Part shown: positions 1 to 9,657 of the stretch, piece after piece
How the letters are laid out: every line of letters starts with the position of its first letter
Position numbering within the stretch: position 1 is the stretch's first letter
Source of the DNA: Affinundibacterium flavidum
GTDB taxonomy: Bacteria; Pseudomonadota; Gammaproteobacteria; Burkholderiales; Burkholderiaceae_D
Assembly: GCF_014284175.1 (NCBI RefSeq)
Contig: NZ_JACOGA010000002.1
Coordinates: 345,454 to 409,453 of the forward strand
Length of the DNA stretch: 64,000 nt
Direction: 5' to 3'
Notes under the pieces: model-generated
What the model saw: the letters and a program-made list of their open reading frames with translations, nothing else
What the model was told of the DNA's origin: nothing
The model's database searches: none
Made by a program: the position numbers and the translations under genes

Positions 1-256
1 AAGGAATTTGATGTTCACGCAATAGCTGTACGTGCAAGACCAAGTTCTCTAAGACCAACTTAGCCGCCACCGCCAGTAAGCTCAGATGTTTATCTTCCTC
101 ACTGAAACTTTCCATTCGCGCGGCCATTTCGCAAAGATGCAGCGCTACGATCTCCCTCAGCTCGTCTTCTTTGAACGGAAGGTCAGCGAAATCGATAGGA
201 TCTTCACGTTCGACTTCTTGCATCAAAAGTTGCAGCATTTCTGGTGTAATAGACAT
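1..256 (-). CDS. hypothetical protein, C-terminus cut by window edge
   Basis: An open frame runs from an ATG at 254-256 to the left edge of the window without a stop, giving 85 codons. It begins MSITPEMLQLLMQEVERED and continues as a leucine- and glutamate-rich helical sequence. A good ribosome-binding site (AGGAG, 7 bases before the ATG) supports the start. It lies 30 bases downstream of the histidine kinase on the same strand, so the two may be co-transcribed. I do not recognise a family. The acidic helical make-up would suit a small cytoplasmic protein, but no function is assigned. Confidence 0.6.
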   Translation of the reverse strand, partial: MSITPEMLQLLMQEVEREDPIDFADLPFKEDELREIVALHLCEMAARMESFSEEDKHLSLLAVAAKLVLENLVLHVQLLREHQIP

Positions 257-286
257 GGCTTGCTCCTGAGGGCGTCCAGCATCAGC

Positions 287-2869
287 TTATTGGGTTAGAT
301 CAGCATCCTGCGGGGCGTCATTGCGTGGCAATGGCAAGGCGAACCAGAAGCAAGTACCCTTCCCCACCTCAGACGTGAAACCTATCTCGCCGCCCATTTG
401 TTCTATCAATTTCTTACTGATATTTAATCCCAGGCCGGTGCTTCCCTGTTGGCGCGTATCGGTGCAATCAGCTTGCGCAAATGCCTCAAAGATGCGCGGC
501 TGAAAATCGAGCGGTATGCCGCTGCCATGATCTTCCACATACACGACGACTTGATTCTCTTGCTTACGCAAACTGAGTAAGACCACATCACCGGCATGTG
601 AAAATTTAGCGGCATTCGATAACAGATTCGCCAACACTTGCTTGACCCGATCAGGGTCAGCATCAATGTGACAATCCTCATCCCCGCCATCCACGCTTTC
701 CAGGCAATCGACCAAGTTGATTTTTACAGAAAACCCCGCCGCATACGCTGCATTTTCATCAATCGCCTGTTGCAATAAGACCCGCAAACTAACCCGACTG
801 ATATTCATTGCCATTTTGCCGGACAGTAGTTTCTCCATATCGAGAATGTCGTTAACCAAAGTGATCAAGCGTTGACTATTTCTATTGGCGACTTTGACCA
901 ACTCCATGACTTTCGGCTCCAGTTGCCCCATCACCCCATTTTCCAGCAATCCTAGCGCACCGCGTATTGAGGTCACTGGCGTTCTTAACTCATGGCTTAC
1001 AGTGGAAATAAATTCTGCTTTAATTCTGTCTATCTCTTTACGTTTAGAAATATCCACCATGGTACCGACCATACGCACAGCGCGGCCTTGTTCATCGCGT
1101 TTCACAATCAATCCGCGATCATAGATCCACTTATAACTACCGTCTTTACAGAGTAGTCGTAACTCCACCGCAAATCCTTTTGATGCGCTGTGCAGATGCG
1201 CATTCATTTCGCGTCTGACGTTCTCCCTATCATCGGGATGTATTCTATGTTCCCACTCAGTGACTTCATCATCGATTTCAGAATCTGCGTAGCCAAGCAT
1301 CTCTTTTCCGCGTACGGACAATTTCACTTTATTCGTGATCAGATTCCAGTCCCACACGCCATCGCCACTGCCCTCGATCGCAAAAGCCCAACGCTCTTCG
1401 CTCAAGCGTAAGGATTCAAATGCAGCTTCTTTTTCTTGCTCAAGTTGTTTGATCGGACTAATGTCCATCCCAACCCCACAAGTACCAATAATTCTGCCGG
1501 CTGAATCAAACAAAGGTGATCTAATGACCAAATAGACTCTACTGCCGCTTTCTTTGTGGACGATGGTTTCCGTGCGCAAAGTGGCGCCACTTTGCAATAT
1601 GATTTTGTCATTTTCTCGTACAGTTGCCCAAAAATATTCAGGTAATACTTCAGTGTAGTGTTTACCACAAACTAATTCATTGCGGCATTCAAAAACCGAC
1701 TCGTACTCTTTGTTCACATACAAATAGCGTCCTTGTGTATTGCGCACATGAATGAAGGAAGTCGTGCAATCCATCACCGATTTAAATAGATTTGAATTGT
1801 GTTCATTACGCACTATGGCATCTTCTTCCCGACGCTTAGCTGTGCTGAGCGCAAAGAACAAACCCAGATTAAACAGGATGCCGCCAATTGCAATCAAGAT
1901 GCTTTGCGTCTTACCTGCTGCTTTCAAAAAATTCTGATTTGCAGTTACCCGCAACAACCACTTATGCCCACCGATTTCTGTGGTCAACTCGCGCCTATAG
2001 TCAGAATGAGCGACCGTCATAGCGCCTACACTGCTATATAACGATGAATCTAGATTGGAGGCGCCGCTGTCAAAAATTTCCAAATCGACGTCACTAATCG
2101 CGGTACCAAAAATTCCCCGCATCAAGTCTTTCATACGAAAAGCACCACAAATCAATGCACGCAAATTTTTACGCCTCTCATCTGCACTATTGAGTGAAGC
2201 TCGCTGATGAAATACCGGATAACAAAAAATGAATCCGTACTGCGCATCTTGGGTATTTTCTTGTACTAGTTTGACCGCAGCAGACATGCTTGGCATGCCT
2301 AAGTCAATCGCCCTATCCATCGCTTCTCGACGTATGGGATTAGTGTACATATCGAAACCAAATGCGCGCAGATTGCGCCCAGAAAACGGTTCTACGTAGA
2401 CTAAGCTGTGATAGACCTCACGTGCTGGTTGCTCAGGAATAATGGTGTAATTGGGAAAACCTTCGGCACGCACACTGGCGATATGAGCAGCTTTATCCTG
2501 AGCCCGAATCGGAAAATCAACCGCCATGTTTTGTAAGCCGGGGAAGTTCTGTTCAATGTTTGCATTCTCTACAAAGTCATGCCACTCTTGTCGGCTAACA
2601 TGAGAGCTGCCGACGAACAGGCCAACACCGCCGTTCAAAAATTGCTGGTATTGCTGCATGCGTGTGAGCACCGCATCTCGAGTGCTATTGACCCGTCTTT
2701 CGAATCGTTCCTGTGCCAAATCATGCAAATGTTGATCCGCATAATTCCAGGCAACGGCGGTCAAAACCACAGAGCATAAAAAGATCAGGCGATAGGCATA
2801 GGAACGCGAATAGCCTTTGCGCCTAGCGCTGGTCTGGATCGCTTCAAAGCTAGGAGGTAAGTCCTTCAC
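287..2869 (-). CDS. membrane sensor histidine kinase (CHASE, PAS, HisKA, HATPase)
   Basis: An 860-residue sensor kinase. A first membrane segment lies near residues 27-44, a CHASE-type periplasmic domain at about 60-300, and a second membrane segment near 325-345. Two PAS/PAC modules follow (about 360-480 and 490-615). The HisKA H-box is SHELRTP with phospho-acceptor His626, and the HATPase carries an N-box (LANLLSNAAKFS), G1 (DHGSGIP), F (FEAFAQAD) and G2 (GSTGLGLNISKK). No receiver domain is fused and no response regulator is adjacent, so the partner is elsewhere or beyond the left edge. The start is GTG; it is kept because later starts would lose the first membrane helix. CHASE domains bind small extracellular ligands in known cases; the ligand here is unknown. 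Confidence 0.9.
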   Translation of the reverse strand: MKDLPPSFEAIQTSARRKGYSRSYAYRLIFLCSVVLTAVAWNYADQHLHDLAQERFERRVNSTRDAVLTRMQQYQQFLNGGVGLFVGSSHVSRQEWHDFVENANIEQNFPGLQNMAVDFPIRAQDKAAHIASVRAEGFPNYTIIPEQPAREVYHSLVYVEPFSGRNLRAFGFDMYTNPIRREAMDRAIDLGMPSMSAAVKLVQENTQDAQYGFIFCYPVFHQRASLNSADERRKNLRALICGAFRMKDLMRGIFGTAISDVDLEIFDSGASNLDSSLYSSVGAMTVAHSDYRRELTTEIGGHKWLLRVTANQNFLKAAGKTQSILIAIGGILFNLGLFFALSTAKRREEDAIVRNEHNSNLFKSVMDCTTSFIHVRNTQGRYLYVNKEYESVFECRNELVCGKHYTEVLPEYFWATVRENDKIILQSGATLRTETIVHKESGSRVYLVIRSPLFDSAGRIIGTCGVGMDISPIKQLEQEKEAAFESLRLSEERWAFAIEGSGDGVWDWNLITNKVKLSVRGKEMLGYADSEIDDEVTEWEHRIHPDDRENVRREMNAHLHSASKGFAVELRLLCKDGSYKWIYDRGLIVKRDEQGRAVRMVGTMVDISKRKEIDRIKAEFISTVSHELRTPVTSIRGALGLLENGVMGQLEPKVMELVKVANRNSQRLITLVNDILDMEKLLSGKMAMNISRVSLRVLLQQAIDENAAYAAGFSVKINLVDCLESVDGGDEDCHIDADPDRVKQVLANLLSNAAKFSHAGDVVLLSLRKQENQVVVYVEDHGSGIPLDFQPRIFEAFAQADCTDTRQQGSTGLGLNISKKLIEQMGGEIGFTSEVGKGTCFWFALPLPRNDAPQDADLTQ

Positions 2870-3037
2870 AATTACTATCCCTAGGTGACTATTAGCCGAT
2901 TAAGAATCTCATATTCACTCTAATTGAAAACATGTAAGAAGCCAACTAAGATTGATGTATCGTGGTGAATCACCGACGACATAGCCTCAATTCAAGTTGA
3001 TGACGTAGTAAATTCAACATTTTTTCATTTTGGGCAC

Positions 3038-3067
3038 AAAAAAACCCGATATCAAATCGGGTTTTTT
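3038..3067 (-). terminator. Rho-independent terminator after fadD
   Basis: A 7-bp GC-containing stem (ACCCGAT/ATCGGGT, loop ATCAA) is flanked by A-tracts on one side and T-tracts on the other, so the hairpin can extend to about 12 bp. It sits 25 bases past the fadD stop and reads as a terminator on the minus strand; its symmetry means it could act in both directions. Confidence 0.85.
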
Positions 3068-3092
3068 GTAACACGTAGCTTAAGGGTCAACT

Positions 3093-4811
3093 TCAGGCTG
3101 CTGATTTTTCTGCTGGCTTCTCATCACGCAAAGCACGGCGCAGAATCTTACCCACATTAGTCTTAGGCAACTCGGTGCGGAATTCTATGTACTTTGGTTT
3201 TTTATACGCTGTGAATTCTTCCTTACAGAATGCCATTAAAGCTTCTTTGGTTAAGGACGGATCTTTACGCACAACAAACAGTTTCACGGCTTCACCAGAA
3301 TTTTCATCCGGTACACCGACGCAAGCACATTCCATCACACCCGGATGCCCAGCCACCACGCCTTCAATTTCAGTCGGATAGACATTAAAACCTGAGACCA
3401 AAATCATATCTTTCTTACGATCGACAATCTTCGTAAATCCACGCTCATCCATCACACCGATATCGCCAGATTTGAAGAAGCCATCTGCCGTAAATGATTT
3501 CGCTGTTTCATCTGGACGATTCCAATAACCAAGCATCACTTGCGGACCGCGGATCGCGATTTCACCACTTTCGCCCAAAGGCACTGGATTCCCATCATCA
3601 TCCAAAATCGCGATTTCAGTCGATGGAATAGGCAGGCCAATACTGCCACTAAACTCTGTCGCATTCGCATAATTCGCGGTTGCCACTGGTGAGGTTTCGG
3701 ATAAACCATAGCCTTCGGCAATCGCGCATCCGGTCACCGCTTTCCAACGATCAGCGACCGATTTTTGTACTGCCATACCGCCACCAGTACAAACCATATA
3801 ACCAGAAAAATCGGTATTGGCAAACTCAGGATTATTCAACAGTGCGTTATATAAGGTGTTCACCGCGGGGAAAATATTGACCTTATATTTTTTGAGTTCT
3901 TTGACAAAGCCCGGAATATCACGCGGGTTAGGAATTAACAAATTCAAACCGCCAGTGCGAGTACCGACCATGCAGCAAATCGTCAGCGCAAAAATATGGT
4001 ATAGCGGCAAAGCACAAACATAAATTAATTGTTTGGTGTCTTGATGAACGTCCATACTAGGTTTTAACCAAGCATCATTTTGCAACACATTGGCGACGAC
4101 ATTTTTATGCGTTAATACCGCGCCTTTTGAGACACCGGTTGTGCCACCTGTGTACTGCAAGAAAGCGACATCATCTAGCTTCATCTCGACTGGTTGAAAT
4201 TTCATACCAGCGCCCTGTGCCACGATATCGTTGAAACGGAAAGAACCTGGCAAAGAAAAAGCCGGTACCAGTTTTTTCACATGACGCACAACGAAATTGA
4301 CGATTGTCCCTTTCAAGCCGCCCAGTAAATCGCCCATGGAGCAGACCACAACATGCTTAATATCGGTCTGCGCAATTGCCTGCTCTAAGGTGATCGCAAA
4401 ATTTTCCAAAACGAAAATCGCTTCCGCACCAGAATCTTTCAACTGATGTTCAAGTTCACGATGCGTATATAAGGGATTCACGTTCACAACGATATAACCT
4501 GCACGCAAAATGGCGGCTAAGGCGACTGGATATTGCAAGACATTTGGCATCATCACCGCTACGCGTGCGCCAGGTTTTAAGCCGCGACTTTGCAACCAGG
4601 CTGCAACTTTCTTGGACATGACATCGACTTCACGATACGTCAAAAATTTGTCCATGCACACATAGGCGTTACGGTCAGCATACGACTTAAATGCTTCTTC
4701 TAATAAATGCACCAAGGATTTGTACCGAGTTACATCAATCTCTGCAGGCACGCTTGCCGGATAGGATTTCAGCCAAAATTTATTGTTTGCCGCGCTGGTA
4801 TCTGTCGTCAT
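3093..4811 (-). CDS. fadD: long-chain fatty acid--CoA ligase
   Basis: A 572-residue ANL-superfamily enzyme that activates fatty acids as acyl-AMP and then acyl-CoA for beta-oxidation or lipid synthesis, at the inner face of the membrane. The P-loop-like A3 motif YTGGTTGVSKGA is near residue 220, the A5 motif YGLSETSP near 369, the hinge region KSGDIG through IVDRKKDMI near 450-470, and the A10 lysine in TNVGKILRRALRD near 555. Length and motif order match FadD. The ATG has a GGAG site 8 bases upstream. It is a single-gene unit, closed by the terminator just downstream. Chain-length preference cannot be read from sequence. Confidence 0.93.
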   Translation of the reverse strand: MTTDTSAANNKFWLKSYPASVPAEIDVTRYKSLVHLLEEAFKSYADRNAYVCMDKFLTYREVDVMSKKVAAWLQSRGLKPGARVAVMMPNVLQYPVALAAILRAGYIVVNVNPLYTHRELEHQLKDSGAEAIFVLENFAITLEQAIAQTDIKHVVVCSMGDLLGGLKGTIVNFVVRHVKKLVPAFSLPGSFRFNDIVAQGAGMKFQPVEMKLDDVAFLQYTGGTTGVSKGAVLTHKNVVANVLQNDAWLKPSMDVHQDTKQLIYVCALPLYHIFALTICCMVGTRTGGLNLLIPNPRDIPGFVKELKKYKVNIFPAVNTLYNALLNNPEFANTDFSGYMVCTGGGMAVQKSVADRWKAVTGCAIAEGYGLSETSPVATANYANATEFSGSIGLPIPSTEIAILDDDGNPVPLGESGEIAIRGPQVMLGYWNRPDETAKSFTADGFFKSGDIGVMDERGFTKIVDRKKDMILVSGFNVYPTEIEGVVAGHPGVMECACVGVPDENSGEAVKLFVVRKDPSLTKEALMAFCKEEFTAYKKPKYIEFRTELPKTNVGKILRRALRDEKPAEKSAA

Positions 4812-5180
4812 TGTTGTCTCCGTTGTTTTAATTAGGTAGTTGCACCGTGCCCGTTAATGCTATGAACTGAGTGAACTCCGGTAGCGCGTCAATCTCATGC
4901 TTGGTGCTTCATGAATTCTTCAAAATAACTTCTTGAATGCGGCACTAAGCTGGAGGCACGCTACTGATTAGCAGAAATCAAATGTTTTACTTCATCAGGT
5001 CAGATAGTGAAAACATCACTGCTGAATTCTAAAAACATCTTGCACCAACACGATACACCAAGCATAGAGCTCTGACCATTGTTGGTGCAAATTAGCCGCG
5101 CAAAAACAGATAAAACTGAGTAAGGCTTCTAGGATTTTTTGCGCCGCAACATAGAATCGTCTCAGCACAGATCATCAAAA
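4812..5180. other. intergenic region with a spaced inverted repeat
   Basis: This 369-base gap separates the fadD start from the end of the molybdopterin oxidoreductase gene. No credible coding frame is present. It must hold the fadD promoter (minus strand), but I cannot place it with confidence. Its one clear structure is a perfect 11-bp inverted repeat, TTGCACCAACA at 5040-5050 and TGTTGGTGCAA at 5080-5090, separated by 29 bases. Confidence 0.6.
5040..5090. repeat. perfect 11-bp inverted repeat, possible operator or hairpin
   Basis: The arms are TTGCACCAACA and TGTTGGTGCAA, 29 bases apart. The inner TGCACC/GGTGCA half-sites resemble half-sites of NtrC-type enhancers, but real NtrC sites are compact (about 17 bp). 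The spacing here suggests either two half-sites or a long-loop hairpin at the 3' end of the oxidoreductase transcript. Function is not established. Confidence 0.5.
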
Positions 5181-7274
5181 TCAGGCTTTTTCTACTTGCA
5201 CCAAGAGATCATAAAACGTAGGTCCACCACCCATATCCGTCAATTGCTGGCTCGTGACTTCATTCGCATTTTTATGATCAGAAGCGAATTTTTTCCACCA
5301 GATCGATAAGCCCACGACCAAGCCAGCACGCGCTTTATCAGTCAAGCGTGCTTTCGCAACAAAGCTGCCCCGGTCGTTAAAAATGCGCACCATATCACCT
5401 GCCACAATCTGACGTTGGGCGGCATCGTCTGGATGCATATCCAGATGAGGTTCACCTTCGGTATCGCGCAAACTCTGTACATTAACGAAGGTCGAGTTCA
5501 AGAAATTACGTGCTGGCGGAGAAATCATCGATAGCGGATAACGTGCCGCCAATGCAGGATTGCTCACCACCGATTCATACGGCGGCACATAGGCAGGTAA
5601 AGGATCCAAGCCAGCTTCTAACATTTGTTGACTATAGAACTCACACTTTCCAGACGGCGTAGTGAAACCACCGTGCGCAAATGCCGCCTCTGGCATTTGT
5701 AGTTTTGACCAGCCCTGCTGTTTCAGTTGCTCCCAGTTGGTGTGCTGGGTACGTGGATGTTGATAATTAAAAGCTTGCGCCGCAATTTGATCGTCGCTCT
5801 CGCTAAAACAAGGATCAGTGAAATCTAAGGCTTTGGCCAACAAACGGAAAACTTCGGTATTCGACTTTGCTTCGCCCATAGGCGCAATCGCAGCATTATT
5901 CGCCATCATATAGCGATGCCCATACGCGGCATGCGCATCCACGTGTTCTAACTGAGTGGTGGCGGGTAATAAAATATCGGCGTAATCCGCAGTATCGGTT
6001 TGAAAATGTTCGAGCACAACAGTAAATAAATCATCGCGGGCAAAACCACGTGCCACTACCGATGAATCAGGCGCAATCGCAACTGGATTCGAGTTATAGA
6101 CCAGCACGGCTTCTATCTGTGGGCCGAATTCTGCTGAGCCTGGATGCAACAAGCTATTCCCGATATCGCTCATATTGATGATACGCGTAGGCTGCCCAGC
6201 CGGAAATAAATCTGGTCGTTCTAATGCTGCAGAATTTTTCACAAAACCACCGGAAGACGACAACAAAGCGCCGCCAGCGGCATGTCGCCACGCACCAACT
6301 AGAGCGGGCAAACAACTGATATTGCGCACTGCCATACCACCGCCATGCGCCCTTTGTACGCCGTAATTCATACGGATTAAGCTTGGCTCACCACGCTTGG
6401 CACCTTCGCCATAATCGCGTGCCAGTCCTATCACTTCTGCTGCCGTGATGCCGCAAATCTCCGCGACTTTTTCTGGCGTCCATTCTGCGACGCGTTGTTT
6501 TAATTGTTCAAATCCCAGTGTGTATTGCGCAATATAGTCGTGATCGAGCAAGTCTTCTTGAATCAGTACATGCATCATGCCCAGCGCTAAGGCTGAGTCC
6601 GTTCCGGCACGTACCGCAATATGTTGATGACACTTTTCCGCACTCAACGAGCGATACGGATCAATCGCAATAATTTTCGCACCATGTCGTTTCGCTTCTT
6701 GCACGCGCGTCCAAAAATGCAGATTGGAGGCAATAGGATTGCCGCCCCAAATAATAATCAAACGGGCATTTTGGGTTTGTTCTACATCGGTGCCAATGCG
6801 GTCACCCAAAGTGTATTTATATCCAGCACCACCGGCCGATGCACAGATCGTTCTATCCAAAAAAGAAGCACCAAGTCGATTCAATACACGCGATGCCATA
6901 CTTTCGCCCTGCACCAACCCCATTGTCCCAGCATAACTGTACGGCATAATTGCTAAGGGATTGCGCGCAGCGATTTCTTTTAAGCGCGTGGCAATCGTGG
7001 CGATGGCTTCATCCCACGAAATTCTGACGAACTTACCTTCACCTTTGTTACCAACGCGCTTTTGCGGATATAACAAACGATCTGGATGATAAGTCCGCTC
7101 GGTATAGCGTGCGACCTTGGTACATAGCACACCGGCTGTAGTCGGATGGTCTGGGTCGCCTTTAACTTCCGTCGCGATGCCATCTTTCACTGTCACCAAT
7201 AAGGCACAGGTATCAGGGCAATCGTGAGGACAAACGGCGCGAACGATAGAACTGGACATGGAAAAATCTTTCAT
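5181..7274 (-). CDS. molybdopterin-dependent oxidoreductase, DMSO-reductase family
   Basis: A 697-residue catalytic subunit of the molybdopterin/tungstopterin oxidoreductase superfamily. The N-terminal [4Fe-4S] ligands are Cys15, Cys19, Cys23 and Cys51. The expected metal-ligand region reads RTICASAGGAG, so Cys144 or Ser146 is the candidate Mo ligand. The C-terminal molydopterin dinucleotide-binding domain (about residues 580-690) is present. There is no Tat signal, so it is likely cytoplasmic, and no partner subunit gene is adjacent. Family members oxidise or reduce diverse substrates (formate, thiosulfate, sulfoxides and others); the substrate cannot be named here. The first ATG lacks a clear ribosome site, and a second in-frame ATG five codons later is an alternative start. 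Confidence 0.88.
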   Translation of the reverse strand: MKDFSMSSSIVRAVCPHDCPDTCALLVTVKDGIATEVKGDPDHPTTAGVLCTKVARYTERTYHPDRLLYPQKRVGNKGEGKFVRISWDEAIATIATRLKEIAARNPLAIMPYSYAGTMGLVQGESMASRVLNRLGASFLDRTICASAGGAGYKYTLGDRIGTDVEQTQNARLIIIWGGNPIASNLHFWTRVQEAKRHGAKIIAIDPYRSLSAEKCHQHIAVRAGTDSALALGMMHVLIQEDLLDHDYIAQYTLGFEQLKQRVAEWTPEKVAEICGITAAEVIGLARDYGEGAKRGEPSLIRMNYGVQRAHGGGMAVRNISCLPALVGAWRHAAGGALLSSSGGFVKNSAALERPDLFPAGQPTRIINMSDIGNSLLHPGSAEFGPQIEAVLVYNSNPVAIAPDSSVVARGFARDDLFTVVLEHFQTDTADYADILLPATTQLEHVDAHAAYGHRYMMANNAAIAPMGEAKSNTEVFRLLAKALDFTDPCFSESDDQIAAQAFNYQHPRTQHTNWEQLKQQGWSKLQMPEAAFAHGGFTTPSGKCEFYSQQMLEAGLDPLPAYVPPYESVVSNPALAARYPLSMISPPARNFLNSTFVNVQSLRDTEGEPHLDMHPDDAAQRQIVAGDMVRIFNDRGSFVAKARLTDKARAGLVVGLSIWWKKFASDHKNANEVTSQQLTDMGGGPTFYDLLVQVEKA

Positions 7275-7611
7275 TTATGGCAAAGGACAAGGTAGTGGAA
7301 GTAGCGGAACAGTTAAAACAGTTAATCCACACCAAAACCATGATGATAGACCGCTTCCCCAGTATCTGCCAGCGGGCAAGCTGGAAACTTGTTAGGAAAC
7401 TTTATTTACTCTTTGTAGTCTTTAACTGGTCTTTCACTAATTTTCACAAACAACGACGAACGGCTGTCCAATTGGGGCTTCCTGGTCATTGAAGTTCTAG
7501 TCAACTTGATAAACAATGACCGCTGATTCCGTTGGTCGGGCAATTTTGCGTAAGGGTGCCTAAATCTAGTATGCTTACGCCCTCATTAAGATAGTTTTCC
7601 TGGATAAACTC
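7275..7611. other. divergent promoter region, no gene seen
   Basis: A 337-base gap between two divergent genes. Short frames here have no ribosome site and no recognisable protein. Just before dsbB there is a 7-bp inverted pair, GCGTAAG near 7548 and CTTACGC near 7573, which could fold in the dsbB leader or mark a regulator site. Confidence 0.5.
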
Positions 7612-8112
7612 ATGCAACGTACACAAGCACTCCTGATCGCCATCATTCTTGCCTGTCTGGGCTTACTCGGCTTCGCGCTTTATCTGCAATTGGTATTAGA
7701 CATGCTGCCTTGCCCATTGTGTGTGTTACAACGCTATGCATTTACCCTGATCGCGCTCGCGTGCTTGGTTTGCCTGCTAGCCCCTAAATTTAAACGACCT
7801 GCGATGTCACTCAGCCTATTTTCTAGTTTGTCGGGCGGCGGCGCTGCGGGTTATCAGTTATGGGTAATTTCTCAACCTTTAACTTCTTGCGGTACGGATC
7901 CTATTTCTGGACCACTGAATAATTTCTTCATGGCGAAATTATTCCCACTGATGTTCAAGGCGAATGGCCTTTGTGAAACGCCATATGACCCGATACTGGG
8001 ATTATCGATACCAGGCTGGGCTTGTCTTTGGTTTGTGGTGTTTGCAGTCGCCTCGATTTTTTTCCTGGTACACAAACCAAAACAGCAAAGCATTTTTGCC
8101 AATAAGTTTTGA
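7612..8112 (+). CDS. dsbB: disulfide bond formation protein B
   Basis: A 166-residue inner-membrane quinone reductase that reoxidises periplasmic DsbA and passes electrons to ubiquinone. Four hydrophobic helices are visible. The first periplasmic redox pair is CPLC (Cys34, Cys37), followed by the conserved VLQRYAF segment with its quinone-site arginine. The second pair is Cys93 and Cys121. Length and cysteine pattern match DsbB. Its stop codon overlaps the prmC start (TGATG), so the two genes are translationally coupled. No dsbA is in the window. Confidence 0.95.
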   Translation: MQRTQALLIAIILACLGLLGFALYLQLVLDMLPCPLCVLQRYAFTLIALACLVCLLAPKFKRPAMSLSLFSSLSGGGAAGYQLWVISQPLTSCGTDPISGPLNNFFMAKLFPLMFKANGLCETPYDPILGLSIPGWACLWFVVFAVASIFFLVHKPKQQSIFANKF

Positions 8113-9017
8113 TGAGCACTTGGTTCTCCCTTGGCGATAGCATCGCCACCTGTCAAAAAAAATCACCACTCGATGCCTTAGAAACCCGCATGCTCATTGC
8201 CCATGTTGCGGGCTTAAGCAGGGTGCAATTGATCACACGTAGTGAAGATGAGTTAAGCACGTCGCAAATTCAAACGCTGAACGAATTGATTGCGAAACGA
8301 TTGGCGGGTGAACCGATTGCGTATCTGTTGGGAGAACGTGAGTTTTATGGACTCAATTTCAAAGTCAGCCCTGCGGTATTGATTCCGCGTGCCGATACTG
8401 AGCTCTTAGTTGAACTAGCCTTGCAATACACACCACCTGATGGCAGCTTACTTGATATGGGAACTGGCTCAGGTGCCATCGCCATCAGCATTGCTGTACA
8501 TGCTCCCACGCTGCGAGTGAGTGCCTGCGACATCAGTATCGATGCACTCGCCATTGCGCAGAGTAATACAGAGCGCTTGCTACCGTCGCTACCTTCGATG
8601 CCTTCGCTACCATCGGCACCATCGAGCGAGCGAGCGCCAATTCAGTTTTACTGCAGCGATTGGTATCAGGCCATCCCGCCGCAAAGTTTTCACACTATCG
8701 TCAGCAATCCGCCGTACATTGTTCAAAACGATCCGCATCTCAGTCAAGGCGATCTACGCTTCGAACCTATCAATGCCTTAACCGACCATGCCGATGGTTT
8801 GAGTGCCTATCGCATCATCATTGACGGCGCGCCTAATTACTTAATAGAGGGCGGGTATTTATTGCTAGAACATGGTTACGATCAATCCGATGCGGTGCAA
8901 GATTTATTGCGGCGAGCAGGTTTTACAGAAGTACAAAGCTGGCCTGATTTAGCGGGTATTTTGCGTGTGAGCGGTGGCCGCTTAAACCATAACATTACAA
9001 AGAATAAAGACAGATAG
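8112..9017 (+). CDS. prmC: peptide chain release factor N5-glutamine methyltransferase
   Basis: PrmC methylates the glutamine of the GGQ motif in release factors RF1 and RF2, using S-adenosylmethionine, in the cytoplasm. The N-terminal helical domain (about 1-75) is followed by a Rossmann methyltransferase with motif I LDMGTGSGAIA and the catalytic NPPY near residues 199-202. The ATG at 8112 overlaps the dsbB stop; a TTG one codon earlier is also in frame but less likely. An unusual proline/serine repeat (LPSLPSMPSLPSAPSS) lies near residues 157-172, between motif I and NPPY, where other PrmC proteins have a short loop. Confidence 0.93.
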   Translation: MSTWFSLGDSIATCQKKSPLDALETRMLIAHVAGLSRVQLITRSEDELSTSQIQTLNELIAKRLAGEPIAYLLGEREFYGLNFKVSPAVLIPRADTELLVELALQYTPPDGSLLDMGTGSGAIAISIAVHAPTLRVSACDISIDALAIAQSNTERLLPSLPSMPSLPSAPSSERAPIQFYCSDWYQAIPPQSFHTIVSNPPYIVQNDPHLSQGDLRFEPINALTDHADGLSAYRIIIDGAPNYLIEGGYLLLEHGYDQSDAVQDLLRRAGFTEVQSWPDLAGILRVSGGRLNHNITKNKDR

Positions 9018-9018
9018 C

Positions 9019-9438
9019 TTGATAGAAATCAGTGTCGATAAAGATCGTCTGGATGTGGACTTGATTCATCATTTTTTGTCTACACAAAGTGCCTGGGCAC
9101 TCGGCATACCAAAGAAATTAGTAGAGAAATCGATTACGAATTCACTGTGCTTTGGTGTGTATGAAGAACATGCGCAGATCGGCTTTGCCCGGGTAGTCAG
9201 CGACTTCGCCACATTTGCGTATTTAATGGATGTTTTTATCCTGCCAGCACATCAAGGCAAGGGACATAGCCTACAACTATTGCAATTTATCATGGCGCAT
9301 CCAGAGCTACAGGGACTGCGTCGCTTCATGCTAGCAAGCTCAAATGCACGTGGTTTGTATCAGCGTTTTGGTTTCACTCAATTAGGAAAACCAGAGGTGA
9401 TGATGGAAATCAATGTCGCAGATATCTATTCAAGATGA
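9019..9438 (+). CDS. GNAT-family N-acetyltransferase
   Basis: A 139-residue single-domain GNAT protein. Motif A reads VFILPAHQGKGHSLQL near residues 73-90, holding the Q-G-K-G acetyl-CoA pyrophosphate loop. The C-terminal ARGLYQRFGFTQL is the usual motif B with its tyrosine general acid. It starts with TTG one base after the prmC stop, so it depends on the upstream genes for expression. The closest type I recognise is the small arylalkylamine/YjdJ-like acetyltransferases; the substrate is unknown. Confidence 0.85.
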   Translation: MIEISVDKDRLDVDLIHHFLSTQSAWALGIPKKLVEKSITNSLCFGVYEEHAQIGFARVVSDFATFAYLMDVFILPAHQGKGHSLQLLQFIMAHPELQGLRRFMLASSNARGLYQRFGFTQLGKPEVMMEINVADIYSR

Positions 9439-9657
9439 TATTTTATGATCATCTATACACTACAAAAGCACTCACTAGACCTGCATTTTTTCAGCTGGGC
9501 TATACAAAAACTGACAACAATCACATAAATTGTCGCCCGCCATCCGTTCTAACCAATACCGGCCTATGATTTTTGCGTCTGTCAAGACTGGCGCAATCGC
9601 ATAAATTGCGTATGATCACGACCTCACTACCTTTTTCAGAAATATTGATTGTTATTT

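Noticed and set aside
7277..7492. 71-codon frame upstream of dsbB
   Set aside because: No ribosome site, odd composition and no recognisable family; it fills a divergent promoter region.
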